From assembly GCA_025677815.1 (NCBI GenBank), contig JAIXMP010000001.1, positions 434,001 through 498,000 of the forward strand: a DNA stretch of 64,000 bases, written 5' to 3'. The notes below the pieces were generated by a model. The model was not told the DNA's origin, searched no databases, and worked only from the letters and a program-made list of their open reading frames with translations. The position numbers and the translations under genes are program-made. The first letter of the stretch is position 1; every line of letters starts with the position of its first letter. This stretch comes from Phascolomyces articulosus (Eukaryota > Mucoromycota > Mucoromycetes > Mucorales > Lichtheimiaceae). Of the stretch, positions 1 to 12,105 are shown piece by piece.

Positions 1-1933
1 AAGGGGTACAATCATTAGAAGAGAAAACTTCATCTGCTTTATATAAACAACATGCACCAATCGCTGTATAATGATTCTTTTCTCCTCCACGGATTTTCTT
101 GATGACAGGATAGTAAGTATAACTCTTATATCCCTTGAAAGGTATTCCGGTAAGCATCACATACTGTGTATTAGTAGTAGGGTCCAGATCCATGATCTCC
201 GTCAGTATACTTAAGTTAAATTCAGGTACATCAACACGAAGTTGATCGCTGGGATACCAAAACAAATTTTGCTTTTTTATCTTTATAAATTTTGATAACC
301 GTTGAAGCGTCAAAGAGATCAAATGAAGTATTCCTTTAGTCTTCCTCTTCTTCAAGGAATCACTGCTTTTTGTTACTGCTTCTTCTGAAATATAACCATC
401 ATAATCACAAATGTAAATGTTTTTGAGTTCGTTTTGACCAGGTAAATCGACCTTTAATCCAAGATGCCTGGTTCGTACATAACCATCATCAATGGAAGAT
501 TCAGTACTTGAGAAAGGGGGAAGGTCCTCGAAACGCATTGGTGTAAAATAATCACGATCAGTATTGAGCATGGATTCCTCGCTACTGTTCGTCAATCCAA
601 TACATGTGATTCTCATGATTCTTCCTTCAATGCAGTAATCTTGAAAAGGGTGTTTGGTCGGTGCATAATCACATTTATGTTGATAAAAGTGCTCTCCAGC
701 AATACCAGTCCAGGAGGGTAAGAATGAATATTTTTGAATCGGGACTTGATAAGTCCACGAACCGGCGGATAGTATCGGTGGAGCATTTTTATCACTTTTT
801 GATATTGAGTCCTTGTCGTCGTCGTCATCGTTGTTTTTTGGCGTATCACTGATTTTTCCCATTGCTTTATATCCACCGTGTCCTCCAAACAATAAGATCG
901 TAATATCCCTTTCAGCCAAAAGGCAATATAACTGAACCATAAGATCTTCCAATGATTGATGCTTTTTGTACTCCTGGTCGATTTTTAACTGTTGAAGAAT
1001 GGTATCGGGGAAAAGATTGGCAAGTGCATATATGCGGTCATGATCCAGCATACATGTCCGTATATGTGCACAAAATAGAATATCACTCAAATGCCATTGT
1101 TCGAGGGGTGTATTGATCAATGGATCAAGAGGTATTTCTGTTGCAGTAAAAACATCATCGGACCATAAATGAACATTTTTACCAATGATGACCATACGAT
1201 TAGAATGGATCGCTTCCATCAACGTCCATAGGCGCTTGAACCATTCGGATTGTTTCATTCGGACAGTGGTCTCTAAAAGTCCTATTTGTGCAACCTCCTC
1301 GGTCGTTGTTTGGAATTCAGGCACGAGTGACACGGTACAATGAGCATGTTTATATACCTGATGCATTTGTTGAATTTCTCGATGTTTCTCCTCTAAATTG
1401 TCTTGATCAATACACATTTGATCGTACCAAAGGTAATTGATATTGAATTGTTGACAAATTTGTTGAATGAGCTGTTCAAATGAAACATGTTTTTGCTGGT
1501 ATTCAATTATTTTCGATTTTTCATCGTTGAGACGGATTAGGAATTTTTGATATGGGTTGCTTTGAAAAAAATAATTTTTAAATCCGTCTATGATGCCTTG
1601 GACATTATCTTGAATAGTTGCATTTTGTGCTGTTTTTGTGATGGGTTGTATAATGATATGTTCGTTTTTATCGACATTATTTTTCTTTTCGTCTCCACTA
1701 GCTGTACACGATTGGCTCCATACATAGGATAGCGCACAGTATCCTTCGTTCACTTCAGATCCCGGTACTATTTGCATATCACATATACGAACAAGTTTAC
1801 TCGGCATAAATTCTGGTTTGGGTGGTGAAGTGGGTACTGTTTTAGGTGGTTGGGTAAATCGGCCGATTTGCATCCTTTGTAATTTAGGATTGCGGATTCT
1901 CGTCCATTGCGTTGTTTCATAAATAATGGGCAT
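1..1933 (-). CDS. HET-domain-like (heterokaryon incompatibility type) protein, 3' end outside window
   Basis: One uninterrupted frame runs from an ATG at 1933 to the left edge, giving at least 644 residues with no intron. The N-terminal half carries the order of motifs known from fungal HET domains: 'GYCALSYVW' at about residues 64-72, 'YLWYDQMCIDQDN' at about 167-179, then 'M..VYKHAHCTVSLVP' at about 190-205, and a later 'WFKRLWTLMEA' at about 228-238 that fits the W-R-x-W-T-x-Q-E segment of the family. 'DHDRIYALANLF' further on fits the usual end of the HET region. In ascomycetes HET proteins drive cell death after fusion of unlike hyphae; in Mucoromycota their role is not established, so function here is open. 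An acidic Asp/Lys stretch and a Lys-rich stretch lie in the C-terminal half. No TIR, NACHT or WD partner domain is visible in the part present. Confidence 0.72.
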   Translation of the reverse strand, partial: MPIIYETTQWTRIRNPKLQRMQIGRFTQPPKTVPTSPPKPEFMPSKLVRICDMQIVPGSEVNEGYCALSYVWSQSCTASGDEKKNNVDKNEHIIIQPITKTAQNATIQDNVQGIIDGFKNYFFQSNPYQKFLIRLNDEKSKIIEYQQKHVSFEQLIQQICQQFNINYLWYDQMCIDQDNLEEKHREIQQMHQVYKHAHCTVSLVPEFQTTTEEVAQIGLLETTVRMKQSEWFKRLWTLMEAIHSNRMVIIGKNVHLWSDDVFTATEIPLDPLINTPLEQWHLSDILFCAHIRTCMLDHDRIYALANLFPDTILQQLKIDQEYKKHQSLEDLMVQLYCLLAERDITILLFGGHGGYKAMGKISDTPKNNDDDDDKDSISKSDKNAPPILSAGSWTYQVPIQKYSFLPSWTGIAGEHFYQHKCDYAPTKHPFQDYCIEGRIMRITCIGLTNSSEESMLNTDRDYFTPMRFEDLPPFSSTESSIDDGYVRTRHLGLKVDLPGQNELKNIYICDYDGYISEEAVTKSSDSLKKRKTKGILHLISLTLQRLSKFIKIKKQNLFWYPSDQLRVDVPEFNLSILTEIMDLDPTTNTQYVMLTGIPFKGYKSYTYYPVIKKIRGGEKNHYTAIGACCLYKADEVFSSNDCTP

Positions 1934-3509
1934 CGTCTATGTTTTTTTAAAAATTACATTTTGATCATTCATATGAGTAATGATTCAGAAATGCAAAAGC
2001 GATCAGAGAAAAGAAAATGGCGAGGGTATCAAATAAACTTACAGTGGATAAATTGAGTTTATAAGGAATGATATATCTTCTTGTCAATGGAATATTTAAT
2101 TTGTCAACTTCTTTTCCTAATAGTACAATTCATCACTCATTAACGTGGCGATGTTTCTTTTGTTTTTATTATCTAGGCAATAGACCAATAATCTAATACA
2201 GTTACTGATAGAATAGGATATCGTAATAAAATAAACGAATTAAATAGAAACAAAAGATTAGACAGAAAAATTAGCAATATATTTTTTTTTACAATTCATA
2301 TTCCTATTTTTACATTCCAATAATATTTTATTGTACAACGAAAATTATACAAGTGTAACATCTGTTTCAACATTAAGAACTATACTAATACATCCTGCAT
2401 TAAATTCTACTAATATCAATTACTGTTATCTTCCCTCTAAAGAGGTTGCTACATAAAACCATTCATTTGTTCGAAGTAGAAGAGTGTTTTTATATATAAA
2501 AAAATACTCGCTGCAATTTACCATTAATCCAATCTATCAACTCTTTATACATTGGTACTCTCTTAATGCATTTATTGTATACCTATTCCTATGTTTAGGT
2601 ATATGGAACAACCATACTCTATAGAATATTTTACCATCAAAACTGTAATTTTTTGACTGTCATGATTTTGGTCTTTTTATATTATAGTTACTAAGTAATC
2701 ATTCTTCAATCTGTAATTATAGAGGTAGTATCATTATATGTGACTATCAAGAACAATAACAGAAGAATTTTAAATACCAAAAATATGGGATTATCCATTT
2801 GACAGGTCTATCCCAAAATGTGAAATATTATACTACTCTATGTAAACCTAGAATACACTTCTTGCATGAATGGATAACTTCAATCTTTTATAATAATATG
2901 TCTAGCAGCTGAACCAACGCATCATTTTTTTTTGTACAACACATCATTACATCATTAAGTTGTACGAATTCCATAATTCCAAAGTATATAATATAATATG
3001 TGCTGGTTTTCATTGAAAGTTTATCCTGTACCCAATAGAAATAAAAATGACTTATCTAAGAAAAAGAAAAAGAGAAAAAATTTCCTTTTTCTATTTCAAT
3101 AATGAAGAAAAAAATACGAGAACAATGGATTTTTGTGTATATGAATGCAAAATAAAAGACGGTAACAAGAAAATTGAGAGAGGAAAGAAAAACGCGCGCG
3201 CAAAAGATAGGGGAAGAAAAAAAATGATTAGAATGAAAAAAAAAGGAGGAAAGAAATTGAATTCGATGGGGGGAAAGAGGTAATTGGTCAATCAAGTTTT
3301 GGCGAAGCGTTATCAAGTCATGTTTGTTATATATATATATTTTTTTGCTATTGTTTTTTTTTGTATAATATATGGATTGAATGGAAATGGATGTTGTTGT
3401 TGTAGTAATAGTAATAGTTGTAGTAATTTGTTGTTGTTGGTCATGCGGAGGAGAGAGAGAAAAAAAAGGATGTGTGGGAGAAGGAGATTGGGTGGGAGTT
3501 GGGATATTC
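1934..3509. other. intergenic, AT-rich
   Basis: This gap lies between the start of the HET-like gene and the 3' end of the PITP gene. It is AT-rich with long homopolymer tracts. Small open frames near 3.05-3.6 kb are low-complexity or antisense to the last PITP exon. I see no RNA gene or repeat family here. Confidence 0.6.
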
Positions 3510-5042
3510 TTATTTTCCTTCATTGGTCTTAATACTGCTAGCGGCAATACTGACCGAATCCGAAGGTGATGGAACGGCAATGGGTGGACCTTCATTTCTC
3601 TTCACATCCAAATCCTTTTTAATTTGTTCTTCCAATGAACGGATATCTTCAATTGTCATACCATACCATTGATCCATCCAGCAAAACAATTGTCTAATTC
3701 ATCATATATTCTATTAGTATAAAAACACACACATAAAGAGACATAATACTCTCTCATTCCATCAATTTCTTTTTTAACCCTCCATTCCCACTGTCAATAT
3801 TTACCTATGGAACTTGATAAATAAGTTATGAATGGTCTTTGCAAGGAAGGACTCGACCTTGGTCTGAAGACCAAACCATTTGAATTCAATATATACAAGT
3901 TTATAACAGGTCATTACTGGTTCGCAGGTCTGGGTCCAGTTCTTCTCGGTCAGCGGACCACGACCGGTCTTGATGGAATGCATAAGCTTGGGATCTTCAT
4001 GGGGCTTATACTCCTTGGGATCGATTTTATCGTTTGCAACGTCAATCATTACAACATCGCGCTTCTTGAGGTCAGAATCTGAAATCTTGAGTGCATTAGG
4101 AAGTTCACCACGCGAACCATCCACATGCAATGTTTCATACACAATGGAGAAGTTGTCCTTCATATAACCATTCTTTAAAATAAAAAGATATAAATGTAAT
4201 CGTCAATTTATTGATTCATTTCAAATTTTGTATATATCATCCTTATCCATTTATCCTTCATAAAATGAAAATTTCTTTTCCTTACCTTCAATACTGTATT
4301 ATCAAGTGATCAACAAATAATAAATAATAAAAGCATAGATGAGTGATCTTTGTTTTTCAAGAGAAAAAACAAGAAATGCGATATAAAAAAAACAGCCAAA
4401 GGCCTCCCCTTTTTTTTATATAGATGATAATTCCTTTCCCCTTAATCCTATCCATTTATTTTACCTGTTTTACAGTAAGGATATGCGTTCCATGCCTAAG
4501 ATGAATATATAAAATTTTCAACAGAAAATAAGTAAACAGTAACTAGATATCGGTTGTCAACTATTTTAAATAAAAAATTGTTATTACCTCTTCATAAAGA
4601 TCAAGAGCACCAGCAGGTGCAATAGCGCGTACAAAACCAGGTACACGCGATGCTAAGCGAAAGATCTTGTATGTGTATTGCCCCTTTTCACCATTCTCCT
4701 TTTCATAAGGTTCATTCTTGAGAACTTCAACACCTTCACCACCACCTGTTTGTTCCTTTGATGCCATGGCAGTAGCATACAATTGACCTGAATTCCCAAT
4801 TAAAAAAAGAAAAGAAAAGAAAAGAAAAAAGGATTATATTCATTAGATAACAAGTAATATAATGAGAATTATTCATTCAGGATTCTTTGTTTGCCCTTTA
4901 CATCTGACAGTTCATCGGGATGGTACAAGAATGAAAATATAAGACACGATGGATATATATATAATAAAAATAGAAATACTTTACCGATTTTATATTCGGC
5001 TTCGGTACAATTATTGATGACTCTATATTCTTTAATAAGCAT
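3510..5042 (-). CDS. phosphatidylinositol transfer protein (class I PITP, START-like)
   Basis: This six-exon gene has exons 5042-4985, 4787-4588, 4495-4465, 4286-4293 (only 8 nt), 4172-3805 and 3693-3510. The frame is kept across all joins and gives 282 residues, close to the ~270 of animal PITPs. The family is recognised from 'MLIKEYRVI' at the start, '[15 protein letters not shown]', '[19 protein letters not shown]', '[10 protein letters not shown]', 'SIKTGRGPL', '[19 protein letters not shown]' and '[10 protein letters not shown]' near the end. PITPs move phosphatidylinositol and phosphatidylcholine between membranes in the cytosol and feed phosphoinositide synthesis. This is the animal-type PITP fold, not the Sec14 fold that dominates in yeasts. 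The last ~35 residues are Ser/Pro-rich and specific to this protein. No paralogue is seen in the window. Confidence 0.93.
4286..4293 (-). other. 8-nt microexon of the PITP gene
   Basis: An AG acceptor at 4295-4294 and a GTAAGG donor at 4285-4280 frame an 8-nt exon. Joined to 'AAAACA G' of the exon before and 'AAT GGT TAT ATG AAG' of the exon after, it completes T-V-L-K-N-G-Y-M-K. The PITP family expects this run here (T-V-I-T-N-E-Y-M-K in animal proteins). Without it the frame breaks. Confidence 0.85.
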
Positions 5043-5472
5043 GATGAAAAAAAGGATGGGAACCCAATAAAAAGAGGTAGCTGAAAAAAAGTTGAAAGAT
5101 GAAAAAAAAAAGAAAAGAGAAAAATAAATAAGAATTTGTATGGTGAATTGAGTGGCTCACACTTCTGACTTTATTAGGATGCTGTGTGTCCTTACGTGGA
5201 GTTCCAATGCGTGTAAATGTATGTATCTCTGCCAAAAAAGTAACTTTACTACCTTAAGATAGAAATGACGTGGCAGCATGATGGTTTTAACAAAATGAAC
5301 GAAACTCTTTTCTTTTTCTAGATTCTTAACATTTGATTTTATTTGTTTTATACCTTATTTATCAAGTAACTTGCAGTTAGAAAATACGTCTTGTTTTTTT
5401 AAAAAAAATCCCAGAACAAGCCTTCGGGGAAATTCTATTTTGCTTTGCTTCGCATTATCGTGCTTAGCGGAC

Positions 5473-5490
5473 AATAATATTAATATTATT
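5473..5490. repeat. 18-bp perfect AT palindrome
   Basis: The 18 bases AATAATATTAATATTATT read the same on both strands. They lie 430 bp upstream of the PITP start. They could form a short cruciform or simply reflect AT-rich composition; no function is implied. Confidence 0.6.
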
Positions 5491-6307
5491 TATAAGTTGC
5501 CAAGCAACAAAGGTATGTCATTCGTCGTTGACTAGGAAACCCATCTTTCTTGGCTATTTTTTTTCTCGGGATAATAAAAAGTAACCATGGTTCAACGACA
5601 TAACTTTCTTCATAACAAAATAAAAATGCAGGAGAAACAAAAAATAAATTTGTGTGAGCTTACAAACATCAAGGGGAGAAAGATCGGGGAACAAGTTACG
5701 TATTTTATTATTATTTGTATATATTTACATACGTTATAATAAGATTTTTGATCATCAGCCATTCTCTCTCCCACACCTCCTTTTATGTTTTCGCCACGGG
5801 ATGATAATGTTGATGATGATGTATGTTGAGACGATGGATGGAAAAAATTCAATTCATTTTTCACCAAATAGAACCAGTTATACCTTGTGAAACAACCAAT
5901 GATATCTTTCTAATTATGTAAATTGCTAATGTTGGGGGTATATATTAAGAGTAGATGATATGTGTAAGAAAATGGGATTTTATTTTGACAGAGAGTCCCC
6001 CCATATGTTAAAAAAACAATGCATAAAAAAAAGAGATAGAAAGGTTACAACTTTGACTCAGCTTTTTTTACTTAAAAAAATGTAGGATGGTTAAGGTAAG
6101 AAAAGTATTTTTTTTTGGAGTTTAAGGTAGGCGTTCATTTAAGGTAGGGCAAAATCTTTTTTTATGATTGTGCTACAACTGCCATTAACAAGTGCAACTA
6201 TAATTATAATATATTAATAAAGGTATATTAAACTGTTCGATAAAAGATGATACTTCTTCAGTCTGATCTACTTGCAATAGTTCTAACTTCTATGTGATGT
6301 GCATTCT

Positions 6308-6379
6308 TACTACATTATATACAAATATAATCAAATTAGTATTAATCTTTCAATATATAATTATATTTGTAATGTAGTA
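6308..6379. repeat. imperfect inverted repeat (hairpin, possible short MITE relic)
   Basis: The left arm 'TACTACATTA..CAAATATAAT' (6308-6330) pairs with the right arm (6359-6379), read as 'TACTACATTACAAATATAAT' on the other strand. A 4-nt insertion in the left arm breaks the match. The loop is about 28 nt. Size and layout fit a small foldback element, but the arms are AT-rich and no clear target-site duplication is seen. Confidence 0.4.
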
Positions 6380-9300
6380 CATATTTTATATCCCACTACT
6401 TTAATTTATCATATGTTTCTTTATTATCTTTAAATTATAATAGGCTCCATGGAACATTTACACTAAATGTATTTATATGATTGGATCATGATTGGTTCCA
6501 GAATAATAACAATTTGTACCTTGCCCTATGTACCTCCGTCGTGTCATGTTTCTATAACATGATATGTTTACTTCTTATTATACGTCATAATGGTGAATAA
6601 TCGGCGTTGATGAGTTTCCAGAATCATGTTGTAGGAATGAAAATCAAGTAATTCTGTATAGGCCGATGAATCAAGGACAAGAAACTCAAAGTAGATGAAT
6701 ACCTCAATCAACAAGATTTAAAAAAGAATATAAATTATAAGCCAAAATTCATCACTTAAATTTATATTTCTCCATTGAAAAAGATTAACTATGTGATCAA
6801 TATTTTTACTAAACGGTAATAATGTATGTTCGAAGTATATTATACTTCTTTTGTTCTTATAGAACAATATTACAACTTGGGATTTTTATTCTTTTAAACT
6901 CTTCATACAGAGTCCATCAAAAATCCTCTACTACCCATTATCATGTTACCAAGGGCAACATATTATAATAGTGTACTACGAAACATTCTGGTATTAATGT
7001 GATAATATATTACAATACAACAAAGACACATAAAAATACGAACCAAAGGAAAACATACAATGCAGGAAAGAAGATTTTAAAGCAAATGTAGATGCTAGTC
7101 CTAAAGCAAACTAGGCCGAAAGTAATACTAATAACAGTACTGGTTCTGACACAGTGATACTTTGTGCTCTTCTATCAATATTACTCTTCCTTTCATTTTT
7201 TTGTTGTTAACCATATTTATGATTTTCTATAATATGTTGATTGCTTCTTATTAGACTATCATCGTTTTTTCTTTACCAACTTATTAAAAAATGTCTATAC
7301 GTAGTGGTATAGTGTCATGTTTCTTATCACCTTTCTTTTCATTCAATAAATAATAAATTGGGAAACCTGTCGATGAAATAAATGTTCACGGATGACAATA
7401 ACATTCTTTTTATTACGTAGCATGAAAAGACAAAAAGCACACAAACTACGTATCCTAATGCAAAAATAAAAATTCCATCCATCCTTTGTTCAATATAACT
7501 TATTGTTTTCAATACCTTCAATCCAGATCCTTAATTGTTATTGAAATGAATCTGTGAGAGTTTATATATCATTATTTATATTCTTTTCAACGTGCCATAT
7601 GGAAAATATCATCAAAGAGGGAGGATGCTTATCAATAGTACATACACATGTAAATTCCTATGTACTGAATCCCGGCTTTAACTAATTAGTTACCATTAAT
7701 TATGGTTGGTATCTGTGGATTCGCCAATCCATCTGGTTCCCCGTTTAGTTGTTGATTGTCGATTGTTGATTGTTTTTTTTTATCGTAACATCGCATTTTT
7801 CAAGAATAGCGGCTTGCCAAAGCTAATAAAAAAAAATTCGATAAAATTATTTTGTTCTCTGTGGTGTTCAAATATGATAAAGATTGTTGTGTGAGGATCC
7901 CAGATATGAGATGTCGTGAAGTGTCCATGGCTGCTACATTACCAATATGTTGTTGGCGTGTCATAAAATATTGTTCTCAACTACTATCAAAGTGAATGAA
8001 TATGGGATTTTTGAAATTTCGAATGCTTGATCTGCGTATTAGCCGTCGATTTTGATAGTATAACAGATGCTATCAATAATATATGTAAATTAACCCAACA
8101 GAGACTTTATCATCCAGGTTAATTTTTGTACAGGAAGTAACTAATAGATTGCAGATCTTCATCCCAATTATCAACTTATTCCATTCTCTTGATGGTAGTG
8201 TCAACGGATAAATATTTTTGTATAATACGTAGCTATACGGTACACTTGTTATGGGCTTTCTCAAATCCGATCCATGAGAACTAAAAAAAACAGGAATAAA
8301 TTATTGAGCCAGTATTATTTTATAGTTGTATTCAAAACTGATGAATAACTTGTACTGTCAGCCATATGACCGCCCACAACAATCCACTTCACCCATACAC
8401 CAAGAATATACATACCGGCTTCATGTTCTTTCTTGGAAACTACCTACAAATACTATAATAATAATAATTGTGATCGCTTTCAATCACTCTCGACTCAATT
8501 TACTGTGATTCTCCGTTAAACTATCCCTTATATAAATTCAATCTTCAGTTAAGTCAACCAAAATTTGCCCTCTAATACAAAAGGGTTTATATTACTGGTA
8601 GTTTAAGATACCCTCACTTTTTTCACCTCTCATTTAATTCAACCTTCCCCTTCAAGGTAAAACTAACACGGAACCACTGTACTACACAGATCATTATTCA
8701 GAAAATTTTTACGAAAAATACTTACGGCAATGGTTTCCATAAATGATTGAGAAAAAAGAAAACGGGATGATGTTTGTTTGGGAAAGATTTGGTGATTGGA
8801 CCAATTATGGTACTTAACGCATGATCACCTAGACGTGGAATATGAAGGCAAAAAAAAAAACCAGGTATCAACTAATGCAATCATAGTGTCAAGTCTTTTT
8901 ATTAAAAACTGAAAGTCGTGGTGTATAAGCATAGAATATGGTCTTGGTGTTGAATAAATACCTATGTGTAGTTTGCTATGTGAAATACTCGAAGTTCGTT
9001 AAAAAAATTAAATAATCCAACCCTTTTATACTTTTACTTATGTCAAGACCTTACAATTATATACTAAACTCATTTACAAAAAAAGTGTGTATTTGTGAAT
9101 AAAAACCAAAAAATTACGCCATGGACGAATCGGTTCATGTGAATCAAATAAGAAAAGAAAAAAAGAGATCTTTATTATATTTATATAGTAAAGTGGTAGA
9201 ATAATGGGTATGTCGAGTGAATAATTTTACTCAGGTTGCAAAAAAAAAGTAACCTATGTGAAACACCAGATAGTTTGGCTGTGTAACAACTCCGACTCAG

Positions 9301-9540
9301 CTCCCATACTTAATGCAGCGCCACCCCTTCTTCCTTCCAAATTCAGAAACTTACATAATAATGTCAACAAAAAATACGATGGTCGTATTCAGTTCTTCTT
9401 TACCTTTCGAATGACACCAAAACCAAGACTTGTCATTATGAACTATTTGCATGACAAAAAGTAAATATATTTCTAAAGACAGACTTTTTCAATACAAACC
9501 CACGATTTGCAAAAAATTCGAAAATGACTAGGATAAATAG

Positions 9541-9725
9541 ATTTCGGACAACATCAAGTAAAGTGGGATGGGGCTTGGTACCCATCAATCAGGTCCTCGC
9601 GCAGAAGGACTAAGTTCCCTTGAATATAGAAGGACTCGGTGCCTTCGAGGAAGGAAGAGCTCCTTCTTATATGATAAGCACCATAAATACAAGTCTTTGA
9701 ATATAAGAGGGTCATTATATATTAC

Positions 9726-9762
<37 letters not shown>

Positions 9763-9765
9763 TGA
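9541..9765. repeat. G/C-richer block with TTA microsatellite tail (SINE-like layout)
   Basis: From about 9560 to 9690 the base composition is much more balanced than its surroundings and contains repeated 'AGAAGGACT' and 'GGAAGGA' words. It is followed within 30 bp by about 14 tandem TTA units (9722-9762). A structured unique block ending in a simple repeat resembles a SINE or other short retroelement, but I cannot find convincing A/B boxes of a polymerase III promoter. The TTA tract itself is certain. Confidence 0.35.
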
Positions 9766-10599
9766 CATTAAGAAGATTATTTTTGTCTTTTTAAATTTGA
9801 ATAAAAAAATAAAAAAGTGTTGGCATTTTAACTCGTTCCATTTGCTCATTATGGTGAACAAAGTAGTTTATATATTATGTGTACTTGTGTTATAAAGTGT
9901 CTAATATACTTGTTAGTTTAATTATGAAAAACATCTTTTCCAAGTAGAGTTGTTGTTTAGTATATTACAATCCAGCATGCTTATTGATTTTAAAAGAAAC
10001 AATTTCAATCTTGACGTATAAAAAAAGTCAAGTCTCAATCGCTTATTCGGATTCTTTATATTCTACAACTTTGCCCTATAATGAAGCCGAATATACTATA
10101 GTATATATCATAGTAAGACCTTATCTATTTTATGTTCTATATACATACCATAGCCTTTATCAAATTATCCCTTATTATAATATATGACGCATACTCTATA
10201 AATATAATGTCTCTTCGCAGCTGTAATAAATTTCAATATAGAGTAACATCAAGTCGGATCGACTGCTTTTTTATTCAACAATAGTAGTTTTTGATATTGA
10301 TTCTATTTCTAACTTATTTATTATTGTAATGGGTGATGATGGAACTTGTATTATTAATATATATTATTGGATGCTTCGTGCTGGTATATTATATATATTT
10401 AAATGATTCAGTCGCATCAATACATAAAAGTATCAGTTATACCACGACTCTTCTCATGTTCAAAAGACATTCTAAAACCAAAAAATCTTCGTGTTACATA
10501 CAGTTTTGCATATTTTTTCAGTTCCAAAAAAAATTATGAAACGCGTTTTTCTTTCTCAGTGAAAAATAAATCCTAGTTCAAATCCAACGAGAAGACACA

Positions 10600-12105
10600 C
10601 CATCAGATTATTATGCGGAATCAGAAATGGAGGATTCAGAAGACGAAGTGGAATCAATGGAGGAATAAAAAAACAGAGGATTTGAAGGATGAATCAGAAA
10701 CAAAGGAACCGGAGGAGGAACCAGAAGCAAAAAAGAAAACAAGTCCAGTCGATCAACTCATGAACGATGTTGAACGTTATAAAAATAGGGTGATGTGGTC
10801 AAGAGACACACACTTCTTGAGATTGTCATGTCATTGGATCCTCAACGATCGGAGTAGTATTATACTAGTGGAGAACTATACGAAAAACACGGTCGTTATG
10901 AAGATGTCATAAAAGTGTATGAGCGGCGATACATGCTTTGGAAATGGATATTTGAGACGAAGAATTTCAAGAAATATATCAAGAAATGAAAAACCTTACC
11001 GAACGTGTCAAAAATAACCAAATGGATTTGATGTATATCATGCCACTAAAACTTACTAAACTGACCTTTGGATACTTAGCAACACATGAAGAGACTGTCT
11101 TTCAATTCTTCATGGTATCCAAACGGTGGCGATCCTTTTTTTTTGTCCCGTGTGTTCTTCCCTACACCAATGTGCTCGATGGGGGGGGAAATGTATTTGC
11201 TGCCACTTTACCATCCTTTATCATGATGGAAAAAGTGACACCGTATTTGACAAATATGGATTCAAGAGGTTTGATGCCTGAAAAAGTCAAAAAGAAATAT
11301 CGATCTATATTGGAAAATGCAAATTTGGATTAGATGCAAGAAATAAAGACGGTTATATATATATATATATATGAATCAAAAGGGAAAATGACACCTACTT
11401 TTTCTTTCTTTCTTGTTCCAATAAACTATAGTTGGATTGTGATAAAAACTCTGCCCCTCGACTCACTTTATCAATGATTGTAGGCTCAACCCATATGGAT
11501 CTTCTTATTTCAAAGATGTGAAAACAACTGACGTTGCTGATGCCTGGATTATCGACCTTGCTTTGGAGATTAAATCCACAGGGCGCCTAGGCTTGTTTAA
11601 GAACAAGAACAGTACTAAACTCTGTCTAAGTATGATAAAAAAAATTCTCTTTTGTTAATGATGGGTGGTAATAGCGAAGACTTATCAACAACGTCAGTAC
11701 GAAAAATAACTATCTATCTACACCTTCTAACATTGATGGTATACGAACAATATCTGAGAACTTACATTTGAAAAGCTCTATTTCAACGGTCGCCCAGTTT
11801 ATTGGCATTTGGCACAAATACAACTTGTAGTAGTTGATATACTAAAATATAAAACAAAGGCATATGCTCACAATGGAGCAATTGGAACCTTATTGGTTCC
11901 AACATCTCAAATATCTTCTCATCGTACTTGCCCGATTATTCACGGTACTATTTTAAACCCACCATTCAACAAGTTATTGATGAACGCTCTTGTCATAAGG
12001 ATGAAATAAAGAGCAATCAAGATATATAAATATGATGCTTGGTGCAGCCAAAGCATGTCCAAGCTGTGCTTCATTGAGGATGTTTCCTCTCAACACAAGA
12101 TAGAC
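10600..12105 (+). pseudogene. decayed TPR/F-box-type protein gene
   Basis: Coding-like pieces appear in turn in different frames. An acidic N-terminus ('SEMEDSEDEVESMEE', then 'KDESETKEPEEEPEAKKK') is followed by a TPR-like helix pair ('SGELYEKHGRYEDVIKVYERRY') and an F-box-like stretch ('MPLKLTKLTFGYLATHEE', then 'FFMVSKRWRSFF'). Later fragments such as 'NPYGSSYFKDVKTTDVADAW' lie near 11.5 kb. At least three frame changes (one next to the A-run at about 10666) and an in-frame stop separate them, so no single functional product is possible from this sequence. The order TPR then F-box matches the intact gene at 32.5-34.7 kb, so this is probably a diverged family member on the opposite strand. 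The 3' limit is approximate. Confidence 0.6.

Larger units (their letters stand above)
5043..10560. other. long gene-poor interval
   Basis: About 5.5 kb without a gene I can support. Only short AT-rich frames occur, none with a recognisable motif. A 68-codon frame at 9258-9464 has fairly even composition but no start context, homology cue or splice partner that I can argue for. The stretch holds a perfect palindrome near 5.48 kb, an inverted repeat near 6.34 kb and a G/C-richer block with a TTA tail near 9.6 kb, all listed separately. Confidence 0.5.

Noticed and set aside
3056..3595. 179-codon open frame on the minus strand, downstream of PITP
   Set aside because: It overlaps the last PITP exon in another frame and otherwise reads through Phe/Ser-rich low-complexity sequence. 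No motif.
9258..9464. 68-codon frame with even composition
   Set aside because: No motif, splice partner or neighbouring coding piece; listed only as part of the gene-poor interval.
10555..10625. Possible tRNA B-box (GTTCAAATCC) near 10,579
   Set aside because: Flanking bases do not form a T-stem or acceptor stem, so no cloverleaf can be drawn.
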